From: Pusillimonas sp. DMV24BSW_D
GTDB lineage: Bacteria > Pseudomonadota > Gammaproteobacteria > Burkholderiales > Burkholderiaceae_B
NCBI RefSeq assembly: GCF_011388195.1
Contig: NZ_CP049990.1
Span: 1,426,001 to 1,490,000, forward strand
Direction of reading: 5' to 3'
DNA: 64,000 nucleotides
Part shown: piece by piece, positions 51,504 to 61,212 of the stretch
How the letters are laid out: every line of letters starts with the position of its first letter
Numbering within the stretch: position 1 is the first letter of the stretch
Made by a program: the position numbers and the translations under genes
The notes under the pieces: model-generated
Told to the model about the DNA's origin: nothing
Databases searched by the model: none
The model's input: the letters and a program-made list of their open reading frames with translations, nothing else

Positions 51504-52574
51504 ATGTTGGCTTTAGATCAGTTGGAAATAAGTCGTATTATCGTCCACCATATCCCGGGATCGGTTAACAAGGAGACAGCGACACCTTCGTGTTCAAATG
51601 AGTTGTTAGCGTTGCCACCGGCTGGCTTAGATATGTTTTCTAAACGCCTAGCAAAATCTTTGGGTCACAGCTCTAAAGGTATCAGGGTAGATATACAAAA
51701 TACTGATGCTCATGGGTTTTTTCAGCGTGCGGCCCAAATGATGTTAGCAACAGAGACTGTTGAAGACTTTATAGCAACTTCGAAAGTTTTCGCTCAGTTA
51801 CTATGCGATGCGCAGGGGATTAAAGCCTTAGTAGAAAGCAAGCTTTTGGTTATGTCAGGAGTTACTGGTGAGTTTCAGCGTCCCTTTGTTGCGGTTGTAA
51901 AAGCGGATATGCAGGACGCCTTAGCTGAGCTTCCTGCGGATGGAGGCGCAACAATCAGCTATTTAGAGAATATTTTTTTAACTGAGGCACAGCGTCTTTT
52001 TAAAATAGGCTTTCTGCAGCAGAACGTTGCGAGGCCCAGGATTAATGATGGCTTGAGAAATATTGAAGATTACACGATTCATTTATTTGATCATTTGCTG
52101 ACATCAACGGAAACTCGCAACGCAGCGCACTACTTTTATGCTGGTTTTTTAGGTACTGATGTTGCCGCATCGGATAGAAGGCTGACGCAGGATTTTTATG
52201 AGAAAACATTGAGGTTCTTTGAGTCGAGGAACTATGATGCTGATGAGTTGATAGAAAAAGGGGAAACGTTAAGATCGGAGTTGAGAAGCAACGATGCGAC
52301 AATTTCAACTTCAGACTTTGCTCAAAAGTATCTGGAACCAGCGGAAGCAGATGATTATGAGCAGTACATGAGAAACCAGGCGTTTCCTGCCCATGCTATC
52401 GTGAAGGATACTGAGTATGTCAAGAATAAAATTAAGCGACGCAGAAAGCTTGTATTTAGCTCGAAAGTGATAATCACCACTCCGTCAGATGGTGAGGATC
52501 TCGTTATGGTTGAGGAAGCGAAGGACGATACTACTATCGTGACTATTTCTGGGAAGTTGACTAAGAGTGAATAA
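51504..52574 (+). CDS. NA37-like nucleoid-associated protein (cargo gene 1)
   Basis: 356 residues. EISRIIVHHI at the N-terminus, RAAQMMLATET / FAQLLCDA in the first third, HYFYAGFLGTDVAASDRR in the middle and the closing RRKLVFSSKVIITTPSDG ... TTIVTISGKL follow the pattern of the YejK/NdpA (NA37) family. AT-richer than the flanking tail genes. It stands between tail chaperone and tape measure, where no such gene belongs, and its stop touches the next start. Family assignment is by eye. Confidence 0.55.
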   Translation: MLALDQLEISRIIVHHIPGSVNKETATPSCSNELLALPPAGLDMFSKRLAKSLGHSSKGIRVDIQNTDAHGFFQRAAQMMLATETVEDFIATSKVFAQLLCDAQGIKALVESKLLVMSGVTGEFQRPFVAVVKADMQDALAELPADGGATISYLENIFLTEAQRLFKIGFLQQNVARPRINDGLRNIEDYTIHLFDHLLTSTETRNAAHYFYAGFLGTDVAASDRRLTQDFYEKTLRFFESRNYDADELIEKGETLRSELRSNDATISTSDFAQKYLEPAEADDYEQYMRNQAFPAHAIVKDTEYVKNKIKRRRKLVFSSKVIITTPSDGEDLVMVEEAKDDTTIVTISGKLTKSE

Positions 52575-53551
52575 TGAACGCAGAGTTTCTTGATTGGTTT
52601 TCGGCAAAAGAAACTGCTTTTGCGCAGTGGGGTGAGTTTGTTGTCGAAACAATCAAAGCGCGTGTTCGGGCAGATATTGGTGATGCGAGATATGCGAGCT
52701 TTTTTAAGATTGAGCCATCGTATCGGGTCAAGGTTATTGATTCGATAAAGGAAAAGCTTGAGCGCAAAAAATACTCTCATCCACATGATGAGATGACTGA
52801 CTTGGTTGGAGCACGGTTTGTCGTTTTATTGCGGTCGGATATTGATGTCTTGGATCGAGTAATTCTCAATAGAAGTTGTTGGTCGGTTAGTAAAGATAGA
52901 GACTACATAAACGAGACTCTTTCTGATCCCTCCGTTTTCGATTATCAGTCTATGCATTACTTGGTTCGAAACCCGGCAACTCGCATCCTGGCGGATGTGG
53001 AGATCCCGGAGGGTTTGGCTTGTGAGGTGCAAGTCAGGTCTTTATTACAACACGCGTACGCAGAGCTAGTTCATGATGATATTTATAAGGCTGATGTATT
53101 TGTGCATGAGGGCACAAAAAGATTGGTGGCCAGAAGTATGGCTCTCATGGAATCAACAGATGGAATATTCGTCGAAATATCTCGGGAACTTGAAAACATC
53201 AGGAGCGCTCAAACGTGTTTGTTTGAGGCGGCCAGACTGGTATATAGAGACATCAACTCCGATGCTGAAGATAAGCCAACAGAGCTTTATCATGTAATAG
53301 CTGATACGTATCGCGACGCCCTGAAAGAAGTTTCTCAACGTGACCTTAATGATCTGATGAAAGATCATCGTCGCCGACAACAAGTTAGAAACAGGGCACT
53401 GGATTCTTGCTTATTCTCGGATCCAGCATGCGTGCTTGTCTATTGGTTAACTGCCAATAGAACACGACGTACCTTTCGCGAATGGCCGAGAGATGATCTT
53501 AGGAAAGATTTAGAGCAAATAGCTGCCGATTTGGGCATAGCTCCGCAATAG
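52574..53551 (+). CDS. RelA/SpoT-domain protein (cargo gene 2)
   Basis: 325 residues. The synthetase core is recognisable: YRVKVIDSIKEKL (R-x-K...S), DEMTDLVGARFVVLL, VFDYQSMHYLVRN and CEVQVRSLLQHAYAELVHDD with the catalytic Glu in place. The last 130 residues are helical and basic and resemble no domain I know. Likely a small alarmone or tRNA/adenosine pyrophosphokinase of the ToxSAS/CapRel kind. Coupled to the NA37-like gene by a one-base overlap. Confidence 0.75.
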   Translation: MNAEFLDWFSAKETAFAQWGEFVVETIKARVRADIGDARYASFFKIEPSYRVKVIDSIKEKLERKKYSHPHDEMTDLVGARFVVLLRSDIDVLDRVILNRSCWSVSKDRDYINETLSDPSVFDYQSMHYLVRNPATRILADVEIPEGLACEVQVRSLLQHAYAELVHDDIYKADVFVHEGTKRLVARSMALMESTDGIFVEISRELENIRSAQTCLFEAARLVYRDINSDAEDKPTELYHVIADTYRDALKEVSQRDLNDLMKDHRRRQQVRNRALDSCLFSDPACVLVYWLTANRTRRTFREWPRDDLRKDLEQIAADLGIAPQ

Positions 53552-53584
53552 CGAGTTCATACAAAATATAATTTTTTATTCTCG

Positions 53585-53609
53585 GCTCTGCTTCGGCAGG
53601 GCCTTTTTT
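53585..53609 (+). terminator. Terminator-like hairpin before the tape measure gene
   Basis: GCTCTGC, loop TTCG, GCAGGGC (one G-U pair), then a T run. It closes the cargo transcript and precedes the tape measure start. Confidence 0.6.
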
Positions 53610-53622
53610 ATGGGTGTTCGTT

Positions 53623-55629
53623 ATGGCTGGTGGTGCGTTAGGTCGCTTAAACGTTTTGCTTGGGCTGGACAGTACCGAGTTTTCGCGCGGCCTGAATCGG
53701 TCGGAGTATCAAGCGAAAAAGACGTTTGAGAACTTTGAGCGACAGGCCAAGCGGGCTGCTACCGCTTTTGTGGCCATCGGTGCGGTGGCAGGTGCTGCCT
53801 TTGTCGCCTGGACGAACGAAATGGCGCAGACCGGTAAAGAGTTGGATCGGCTGTCTACGCTATCAGGTACAAATGCGGAAACGCTTCAGCGCTGGTCTTA
53901 CGCTGCCCAGTCGGTGGGTATTGAGCAGGAAAAACTATCAGACATTCTCAAAGACACGCAAGACCGGGTCGGTGACTTTCTGACTACCGGCGGCGGGCCG
54001 ATGGCAGACTTCTTTGAAAACATTGCGCCAAAGGTTGGTGTCACCGCCGAGCAGTTTCGCAATCTTTCAGGGCCTGATGCTCTGGGTTTGTACGTTTCCA
54101 GCTTACAAAAAGCAGGGTTGTCTCAATCCGAGATGATCTTTTACATGGAAGCAATGGCGTCGGATTCGTCATTGCTGATTCCGCTGTTGCGTGACAGCGC
54201 TGCCGGCATGTCTGAAATGGGGGCAGAAGCTGAGCGTCTTGGCCTTGTTATGACCAACGAAACAGTTGCGGCGGCGAAAGAACTAGACAGGAATTTGCAG
54301 CAACTGACGGGTGTTGTGAAGGGCGCGTCAACAACAATGGCAAATTCATTTTTACCGGTGATGCTTGATGTTTTTGATGCATTTAAAGACACAAAAGAAG
54401 AAACATCGTTGCTATTCGGCGAGACTCAAAAACTGAGCAACGACAAAAACTTAGATGACTGGGCGCAGAATACGGCTTTGGTATTTGCTCATGTTTATGA
54501 CGCTGTGAGCGCAGTTGTAGACATGGTAATAATAGCTGGCAGTAGCATCTCCGCTGTTGTGGCTGACAGTAAAGCGGCATTAGCGACAATGGCAAACATT
54601 CTGCCAGATTGGGGTGTGCCGGGTCTGATGGCGAAATCAGTTGGTATTGATGCGTCAGACGAGGGCGTGCGACGTATTGTTGAAGAAGCCGCAAAAGCCA
54701 GAGAAAAAGTTAATCAACAGCTATCAAATATATGGAATAAGCCGCTTTTAACCGACGCTTTGCGTGATAGTTTTAGCAACGACGAATTACGCATGTGGGA
54801 GGCGATGCAGTTGCCCACGATAACAGTTAGGCCAGATGGGGTAGGCTCATCCAGCAAAGCTAAACAAGAGCGCGACATCGTGTATGGCAGCATCGAACAA
54901 TTGCTTGAGGCGGAAGGTGAGCTTATCCGCATGACTGAGCAGTATGGAATTGTTCATGAAAAAACAATGGACGGTGTTTCGGAATTCACGCTCGAGGCTG
55001 CTCGCAATATTCAGAATTCCTTGGGTGACGGCCTATATAGCATCCTCACTGGCAACTTCCAGGATATCGGCCAATCATTTGGCGACATGATTACGCGCAT
55101 GGTTGCTGATGCAGCGGCGGCAAACTTAGCTGAAGCTTTGTTCGGCAATTACAGTAAAGACGGGGAAGTGGGGGGGCTTATAGGTCGTGCCGTGAGTTCC
55201 ATATTCGGGCCAAGCATTACGGCAGGCTCGGGGTTTGATCTTGGCGCACAGAGCTATTTGAATACGCCACCCACTTTCGCATCCTGGTCGTCATTCGATT
55301 CTGGTGGCTACACCGGCCCGGGCGGCAAATACGAACCTGCGGGTATCGTGCACCGCGGTGAGTATGTGTTGAATCAGCAAGCCACGCAGCGGGTGGGGGT
55401 GGGTGTATTGGATCGAATCAATAAGGGTTATGCAAATGGCGGACTGGTCGGCAGCGCCGCGGCTGGAGGCTCACCTCAAGTCATTCTGAACAACAATTCC
55501 AGTCAACCCCTTTCAGCAAGTCAGCCCGAGGTGAGCTTTGACGCAATGGGACGGATGATGATCAAGGTGATGTTGAATGACTTGCAAAAGAATGGGCCTT
55601 ATGCTCGCCAACTTAAAAGGTCGATGTGA
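53623..55629 (+). CDS. Tape measure protein
   Basis: About 668 residues from the ATG at 53623. LGRLNVLLGLDSTEFSRGLNRSEYQAKKTFENFERQAKRA begins a long helical body with hydrophobic stretches, and the C-terminal third has GGYTGPGGKYEPAGIVHRGEYVLNQQATQRVG, common to tape measures. Rather short, so a shortish tail is expected. Confidence 0.9.
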   Translation: MAGGALGRLNVLLGLDSTEFSRGLNRSEYQAKKTFENFERQAKRAATAFVAIGAVAGAAFVAWTNEMAQTGKELDRLSTLSGTNAETLQRWSYAAQSVGIEQEKLSDILKDTQDRVGDFLTTGGGPMADFFENIAPKVGVTAEQFRNLSGPDALGLYVSSLQKAGLSQSEMIFYMEAMASDSSLLIPLLRDSAAGMSEMGAEAERLGLVMTNETVAAAKELDRNLQQLTGVVKGASTTMANSFLPVMLDVFDAFKDTKEETSLLFGETQKLSNDKNLDDWAQNTALVFAHVYDAVSAVVDMVIIAGSSISAVVADSKAALATMANILPDWGVPGLMAKSVGIDASDEGVRRIVEEAAKAREKVNQQLSNIWNKPLLTDALRDSFSNDELRMWEAMQLPTITVRPDGVGSSSKAKQERDIVYGSIEQLLEAEGELIRMTEQYGIVHEKTMDGVSEFTLEAARNIQNSLGDGLYSILTGNFQDIGQSFGDMITRMVADAAAANLAEALFGNYSKDGEVGGLIGRAVSSIFGPSITAGSGFDLGAQSYLNTPPTFASWSSFDSGGYTGPGGKYEPAGIVHRGEYVLNQQATQRVGVGVLDRINKGYANGGLVGSAAAGGSPQVILNNNSSQPLSASQPEVSFDAMGRMMIKVMLNDLQKNGPYARQLKRSM

Positions 55630-55976
55630 TGGCTACATTTCCTTCATACGCAAAGCTGTTGCGCGCCGGATATTCGGAAGAGCCGGATTACGGTGTTTTA
55701 CGCACCGAAATGGATGGCGGCATTGCTAAGCAGCGTCCACGCTACACGACGCCTATAGTGACGCGGGAGGCCCAGATCAAGGTAAGCAGCAAGGCCGATA
55801 AGGCCTCGTTTGACGAATGGGTGAGAACAGAGATCAACGGCGGCGCAAGCTGGTTTACATGGATTGATCCGCTCAGCGGTACAAGCAAGCAGGCGCGTAT
55901 CGTTGGTGGAAAATACCAGTGGACAAGTCCTGGGATAGTTTGGGTTGCCGCTTGCCAAATAGAGACAATCGGATGA
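55629..55976 (+). CDS. Minor tail protein
   Basis: 115 residues starting by TGATG overlap with the tape measure stop. FPSYAKLLRAGYSEEPDYGVLRTEMDGGIAKQRPRYT is found at this position in related phages and probably belongs to the tail tip. No named family that I can give with certainty. Confidence 0.7.
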   Translation: MATFPSYAKLLRAGYSEEPDYGVLRTEMDGGIAKQRPRYTTPIVTREAQIKVSSKADKASFDEWVRTEINGGASWFTWIDPLSGTSKQARIVGGKYQWTSPGIVWVAACQIETIG

Positions 55977-56443
55977 CGTACACAAATCAAGGTCGTCGTG
56001 TTCTAAATGCAACCAGCCCCGATGAGCCATTACTCGAGTTGATCGAAATCACTCATGCTGACCTGGTCGTGCCGGCAAGGTTTGTTAATGACACGGTGGA
56101 AATAACGAGCAACGGTGGGCTGTTCCACGCAACCTCGTTCCGATTGACCAGGCCTGACGATGTGGATGAGCAAACGCCCACTGCAAAATTGGCAGTAGAC
56201 AACGTTGGACGCGAGCTCACGCAATGGCTGGAAGTAAGCAATGGCGGCAAAGGTGCGCGGTGCCGAATCCTCGCGGTCCTGCGTTCAGACCCCGATGTGT
56301 ATCAATTCGATATGACGCTAGATTTGTCGGGCATTTCGGTTAACAACATGGAAGTATCCAGCACGCTTGGCTTTCAGAACACGCTGATGCAGCCAGCCGT
56401 TGCAGTGCGCTACGACACGATCACTGCGCCGGCGATGTTCTAG
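55973..56443 (+). CDS. DUF1833 tail-tip protein
   Basis: 156 residues from the ATG at 55973 (ATGA overlap). DEPLLELIEITHADLVVPARFVNDT and DDVDEQTPTAKLAVDNVGRELTQWLE are DUF1833-like, a family of tail-tip components next to the peptidase gene. Confidence 0.75.
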   Translation: MTYTNQGRRVLNATSPDEPLLELIEITHADLVVPARFVNDTVEITSNGGLFHATSFRLTRPDDVDEQTPTAKLAVDNVGRELTQWLEVSNGGKGARCRILAVLRSDPDVYQFDMTLDLSGISVNNMEVSSTLGFQNTLMQPAVAVRYDTITAPAMF

Positions 56444-56501
56444 TAAGTTGTCATACTGCGTGCTAGTATTTCCATATGTAAAAGAACCTATGAGGGGCTT
56501 G

Positions 56502-56885
56502 ATGCGGTGGATTGTTTTGTCGATTGTCGTGGCGCTGGCGGGGTGCTCTGGTATAGAGCCAGGGAAAACATATCCGTCTGAAGCGTTTAACGTATCGGTA
56601 ACTTATCAAGAGGCGTACCGTCGCGCTCAATCGCACGGCCATGAGTGTTTGTCGACATTCGTTACGAGCGGAGACTTATACACTGATAACCAAACTGGCA
56701 TTGTCCGCGTTTCGATACCTAAGTTTATGTACACCGGCAGAGAGTCGCTTAAAGTAAACGTGTCCGCTACAGGGGAGAGCAGTGCGAAGGTAGTCGCCAC
56801 TGTTGACAATGTTGGCGTATTCGACCAAAGGCAACTTGAAGCAATAAGAAAAACTATTGAATCAGGTTCTCCTAACTGTAGGTAA
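56502..56885 (+). CDS. Small lipoprotein inside the tail module (probable moron)
   Basis: 127 residues from the ATG at 56502 (GAGGGG site). A lipoprotein signal: MRWIVLSIVVALAGC with lipobox cysteine at residue 15, then a soluble domain with SPNC at the end. Not a tail component by type. Lipoproteins carried here can block superinfection (as Cor/Llp do), but no similarity to them is seen. Confidence 0.7.
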   Translation: MRWIVLSIVVALAGCSGIEPGKTYPSEAFNVSVTYQEAYRRAQSHGHECLSTFVTSGDLYTDNQTGIVRVSIPKFMYTGRESLKVNVSATGESSAKVVATVDNVGVFDQRQLEAIRKTIESGSPNCR

Positions 56886-56904
56886 AAAAACTCACATATC
56901 TATA

Positions 56905-56952
56905 ACCGCCTCCGGGCGGTTTTTTATTGGCTCACTTCGGTGGGCCTTTTTT
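56905..56952 (+). terminator. Two tandem terminator-like hairpins after the lipoprotein gene
   Basis: First: ACCGCC, TCCG, GGCGGT, then T run (56905-56925). Second: GGCTCAC, TTCG, GTGGGCC, then TTTTTT (56929-56952). They would end the lipoprotein transcript. Confidence 0.65.
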
Positions 56953-56965
56953 ATGGGCGTTAGAA

Positions 56966-57349
56966 ATGCATTGGTCTGACAATTACGTAGGCATTCCGTA
57001 CATACCTGAGACTGCCGACTGCGCCGTACTGGCGGTGCGCGTAGCGAAAGAGGTATTCGGCAAAGACATTTCATTGCCCGTTGCGCATGCCGCCACCATT
57101 CGCGCCCAGGCTAAGCAGATCAACGACTTGAAAGACGATTATGCGGAACGCATCAATGCGCCGGCAGACGGCCAGCCTGTGTTGCTGGTTGGGCGAGGGC
57201 ATAGCTGTCACATCGGCATCATGTGCTGGACCGCTGGCGAGTGGTGGGTTTTGCATGCCAACCAGTCATTTCAGTTCGTGACGCGTGAAAGGCTCCGAGA
57301 CATGACACGCATTCATTATCGGGTTGAGGGTTTCTATAAATGGCTGTAA
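56966..57349 (+). CDS. NlpC/P60-like tail peptidase (gpK-like)
   Basis: 127 residues from the ATG at 56966. ADCAVLAVRVAKEVFG supplies the catalytic cysteine and GHSCHIGIMCW the histidine; WVLHANQS follows. Such tail-tip peptidases open peptidoglycan during infection. The start lacks a clear ribosome site. Confidence 0.72.
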   Translation: MHWSDNYVGIPYIPETADCAVLAVRVAKEVFGKDISLPVAHAATIRAQAKQINDLKDDYAERINAPADGQPVLLVGRGHSCHIGIMCWTAGEWWVLHANQSFQFVTRERLRDMTRIHYRVEGFYKWL

Positions 57350-60300
57350 CCGTCGAAAATCCTTCGCTGGTAGTCCATCCACATGCATTGGTGGGCGACG
57401 GACGCCTTTCAGTTGTTGAAGCATTTCGAGAGCGTGAAACGCTAGGCGCGTACATCAAGAGAACCGGCGTTGTTGTGCCTGCTGGTCCTGTGGCGGTGTG
57501 GCATAACGGCGTTCGCGTGCCTGATGCTTTGTGGCAGCAATTGATCCCGCGCACCGGGGACCAGGTTGTGATCCGTGCTCGTGTGATTGGTGGTGGCGGC
57601 GGAAATAAAGTCTTGCGCACTGTCGCAATGGTTGCACTTGTTGTTCTGACTTATGGTGCTGGGTCTTTCGGCGGTTTAGCGGCAATGGCTGGAAGCTACT
57701 CAGCATTGGCTGGGGCGGCCTTGATGATCGGCGGCACGCTCCTGATCAACGCACTCATACCCCCGCCTACCGCTACGGCCGCACAGCTCGGCCAGGGCGG
57801 CAAGTATGAGTCCAGCCCGACTTACGCCATATCTGGTGGGCGTAATCGGCTGCGCCCGTGGGAGCCGATGACATTGATTTTCGGGCGCCACAAGGTTGTG
57901 CCGGACCTGGGTGCAAATTATTACACCGAGTACGTTGGCGAAGATCAGTACCTGAATCAAGTTTTCAACTTTGGGTTGCAGGCCGGCTCTCTTCAGTTGT
58001 CTGACTTCAAAATTGGCAACACGCCGATCAACAACTATCAGGGTGTTCAGCTTCAAACGTCGAATGCCACAGGCGCATTAACGCTGTTTCCGGGCAACGT
58101 AGACACGATTCAAGGCTTTGCACTTGCTTCTGGGGTGGTAAACAGTCGCACGACGGCAGCCAACACCAACTACATATCTGTTGAACTGGCAGCGCAACTC
58201 TTTTACGTGCGCGATGACGGGGGTATTGACGCTCGCTCGGTTGATTTGCGAATCCAGTATCGGCCCGTAGGTGGGGCGTGGACGGACATAGGGTTGTTGC
58301 AAGACGCCATCTATGCCACGCACTATTGGAGCCTTGAATATTTTGACGCCTATGCAGGCATGTATCAGTACAAGTACGGCTCGACGAACTACGCAGATCA
58401 CACCGAAGGCGAGCAAGAGCTTATATCTGCAGGCGACTACTACAACCCACCGATTTATGGCCGCTGGCGCTGGAAGCCGCATCCGTTTCAATTAGGGCAG
58501 CCGTGGCAGGGCCAAGCGCCTGATCCGGTGATTGGGTATTCCAGCACGCCTGGGGTGCGCATGACTGGCGCCAAGCAAGAGCCGACACGCCGTACGGTTT
58601 CGTGGTCGGTCGCCCCTGGCCAATATGAGGTACGCGTATGGAAAGTTACCGGTGACATTAAGAACAGCCGCGAGTCGAACGAGGCGGCAGTCAATCAAAT
58701 TCTGGCTTATCAACCTGACACCGCTGACTATACCTGGCAGCAGCGGGTTGCTTTACGAGCAAAGGCCACCGGGCAACTAAACGGTGCTATTGATGAGTTC
58801 AACGCTATTGCGCAAGTCTATTGCCCTGTCTGGAATGGCTCGGCCTGGGTGTGGGCGGCGACAAGCAACCCGGCGTGGTCGTTCTTGTGGTTTGCTCGCG
58901 GCAAATATGATTCATCCAGTGGCAACCGTGTTTATGGTGCCGGACTTCCCGACGCTCAGATTGACATTGAGGCGGTCAAAGCCTGGGGGGCATGGTGCGA
59001 TCAAAAGGGTTTGACGTTTGATTATGTGCTTGATCGCAAAATGTCTTCGGCGCAAGTCTTGCAGATGATCGCTCGGGCTGGCCGTGCATCCCCAACGTGG
59101 CAGACCGGCAAATTGGGCGTGGTGTGGGATGCAGCAGACTTGCCTGTTACAGCGATATTTGGCCCGTTCAATATTAAGGCCGGTTCGTTCGAGATTGATT
59201 ACATCGCCGAGGGAACCGCTGACGAGATTGTGCTCAATTTCATCAATCCTGCGCGTAACTGGCAAATGGATGAGGTGCGCGTCAAGGTACCTGGCGCAAC
59301 AACAACGAATAACCCGCTTCAACTTGATTTCGACGGCTGCACGAATCCAGTGATGGCGGGGCGCGAGGCAAACTTACTTGCGGCAAGCCAGGTTTGGCAT
59401 CGTCGGCGGGTGTCGTGGGAAACCGATATCGAAGGTTGGGTGGCCGGTCGAGGGGATGTGGTACAGATCAGCCATGACCTAACCGTGTGGGGGTACTCGG
59501 GCCGGATGCTGGCCAGGGACGGAAACGTTATCACGCTTCAAAACACGGTACCGTCCGACGGGGCCGGAACGATGTTGATTCGTGGGCCTGAGGGCCAGAT
59601 GAAAACAGTGTCGGTTACGTCTGCCGTGGGCGATGTGGATACCGTGACAATCACATCGGATATGTCGGACTTTCCCTTGCCGGGCGATGAGGGTTATGAG
59701 GATGTCCCGGTCGTGGACTGGGTATGGATGTTCGATCCACTGGCAACGCCTGGTCGCAGGTTCAAGATTACGTCAGTTGAGCCCACCGAGGATGGGGTGA
59801 AATTTGAGGCCATTGACGACGACCCCGAATACTACGCCAGCGAAAACAACCCATACTTATATACCCCGCCGAAAGATGGTGCTTTGCTGGCTGGGGTTGT
59901 TTTCAGTATCGGGTTCTCCGAGACGCTTGTTAACGTCCAGGCCGATATATCAGAGGTCAGTATCAATTGGGTGCTGTCGCGCTCAATGGCCGCCGAGGTC
60001 GTGTTCAGCATTAACGGTCTGGCTCAACCAGCCGTCAGGACAGACAACCGGAAAATATCCATTCAAGCAAAAACGCTTGATGTTGTGAACGTGACGGTGA
60101 CGCCTGTGGGTTCTACCGGGCGTGGCCAGCCAACAACGAACAGTTACACTGTTGAAGGCCTGACAACGCCACTACCGGCGCTCACCGGTCTGAACAGCGT
60201 GTTCCGAGACGGCCTGACAACGCTGGTTTGGGAAAGGGTGGTTGATATTCGTCAGCCTCAATACGAAGTGCGCCTTGGGGCTAATTGGGCCAATTCGCGC

Positions 60301-61179
60301 ATTGTGGCGATCACGAGCAACCTAGAAACCTTGGCTGTTGGCAACGGTACGTATTGGGTAGCGGCGAGATTTAACTACCGTGGCACGATTGTTTACGGCC
60401 CTGCCGATAGCCTGCAAATATCCGGGGCGACATTGGTTCGCAACGTCATCATCGTGCAAGACGAGGCACCGGACTGGACAGGCACATTAACGGGCGGTGC
60501 CTATGTTTATGACGGTTCGCTAACACTTGAGCCGCAAGGTGACTTTCTGGCGATACCTGATGTTTTCCAAGAGCAAGACATTCTTTGGTACGGCGGGCCA
60601 GCATCGAGCGGGACGTATACAAACCCAATTGCCGAACAAGTCGATATCGGGTATGTCACGCCGGTTCGGGTGGATTTTGACGTTGACGTTATTGCCCGGA
60701 ACCTGACTACCGATATTTTGCTAGCGCCGGATATTTTTGCGATAGAGGACATCCTGAATGGCTCAGATTTGCAGAAGATCACGGTTCGACCTCAGATTCG
60801 CCATGCTCAGGTTGCAGGCGTTTGGACGCAGTGGCGCGACCACGTACCCGGCCTTTACAACGCTCGATACTTTGATGTGCGAATCATCCTCGAAACGAGC
60901 GACCCGCTCATTGTGCCGTTCATCGACAAATTCGAATGGTCGATTGACGTACCGGACCTGACACAACGCGCCGAAGAGGTGGCGGTCGGAACGGGCGGTT
61001 TAACGGTCACGTACGACAAAGAGTTTCATGCTCGACCAAACGTTCAGATCACGATTTTGGACGCCGAGGAAGGCGATCAGGCAAAGCTAACAAGTTCAGA
61101 CGCGGCTGGGTTCACCGTCACGATCATAAACGGCGGGCCAGTCGAGCGAAGTATTAACTGGATCAGTCAAGGTTACTAG
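57340..61179 (+). CDS. Host-specificity protein TipJ/J, with gpI-like N-terminal part
   Basis: 1279 residues, the largest gene. About residues 1-85 resemble a ubiquitin-like tail-assembly domain (VVEAFRERETLGAYIKRTG ... GDQVVIRARVIGGGGG), followed by a hydrophobic helix pair (VLTYGAGSFGGLA / GAALMIGGTLLINALIPPP). Then the J core (RNRLRPWEPMTLIFGRHKVVPDLGANYYTEYVGEDQYLNQVFNFG) and C-terminal beta domains. It recognises the host receptor at the tail tip. Confidence 0.88.
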   Translation: MAVTVENPSLVVHPHALVGDGRLSVVEAFRERETLGAYIKRTGVVVPAGPVAVWHNGVRVPDALWQQLIPRTGDQVVIRARVIGGGGGNKVLRTVAMVALVVLTYGAGSFGGLAAMAGSYSALAGAALMIGGTLLINALIPPPTATAAQLGQGGKYESSPTYAISGGRNRLRPWEPMTLIFGRHKVVPDLGANYYTEYVGEDQYLNQVFNFGLQAGSLQLSDFKIGNTPINNYQGVQLQTSNATGALTLFPGNVDTIQGFALASGVVNSRTTAANTNYISVELAAQLFYVRDDGGIDARSVDLRIQYRPVGGAWTDIGLLQDAIYATHYWSLEYFDAYAGMYQYKYGSTNYADHTEGEQELISAGDYYNPPIYGRWRWKPHPFQLGQPWQGQAPDPVIGYSSTPGVRMTGAKQEPTRRTVSWSVAPGQYEVRVWKVTGDIKNSRESNEAAVNQILAYQPDTADYTWQQRVALRAKATGQLNGAIDEFNAIAQVYCPVWNGSAWVWAATSNPAWSFLWFARGKYDSSSGNRVYGAGLPDAQIDIEAVKAWGAWCDQKGLTFDYVLDRKMSSAQVLQMIARAGRASPTWQTGKLGVVWDAADLPVTAIFGPFNIKAGSFEIDYIAEGTADEIVLNFINPARNWQMDEVRVKVPGATTTNNPLQLDFDGCTNPVMAGREANLLAASQVWHRRRVSWETDIEGWVAGRGDVVQISHDLTVWGYSGRMLARDGNVITLQNTVPSDGAGTMLIRGPEGQMKTVSVTSAVGDVDTVTITSDMSDFPLPGDEGYEDVPVVDWVWMFDPLATPGRRFKITSVEPTEDGVKFEAIDDDPEYYASENNPYLYTPPKDGALLAGVVFSIGFSETLVNVQADISEVSINWVLSRSMAAEVVFSINGLAQPAVRTDNRKISIQAKTLDVVNVTVTPVGSTGRGQPTTNSYTVEGLTTPLPALTGLNSVFRDGLTTLVWERVVDIRQPQYEVRLGANWANSRIVAITSNLETLAVGNGTYWVAARFNYRGTIVYGPADSLQISGATLVRNVIIVQDEAPDWTGTLTGGAYVYDGSLTLEPQGDFLAIPDVFQEQDILWYGGPASSGTYTNPIAEQVDIGYVTPVRVDFDVDVIARNLTTDILLAPDIFAIEDILNGSDLQKITVRPQIRHAQVAGVWTQWRDHVPGLYNARYFDVRIILETSDPLIVPFIDKFEWSIDVPDLTQRAEEVAVGTGGLTVTYDKEFHARPNVQITILDAEEGDQAKLTSSDAAGFTVTIINGGPVERSINWISQGY

Positions 61180-61198
61180 CCCCTTCGGGGGCTTTTTT
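61179..61198 (+). terminator. Terminator-like hairpin after the TipJ gene
   Basis: GCCCC, TTCG, GGGGC, then TTTTTT, directly overlapping the TipJ stop. Confidence 0.65.
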
Positions 61199-61212
61199 AA
61201 TGGGAAATTGAT

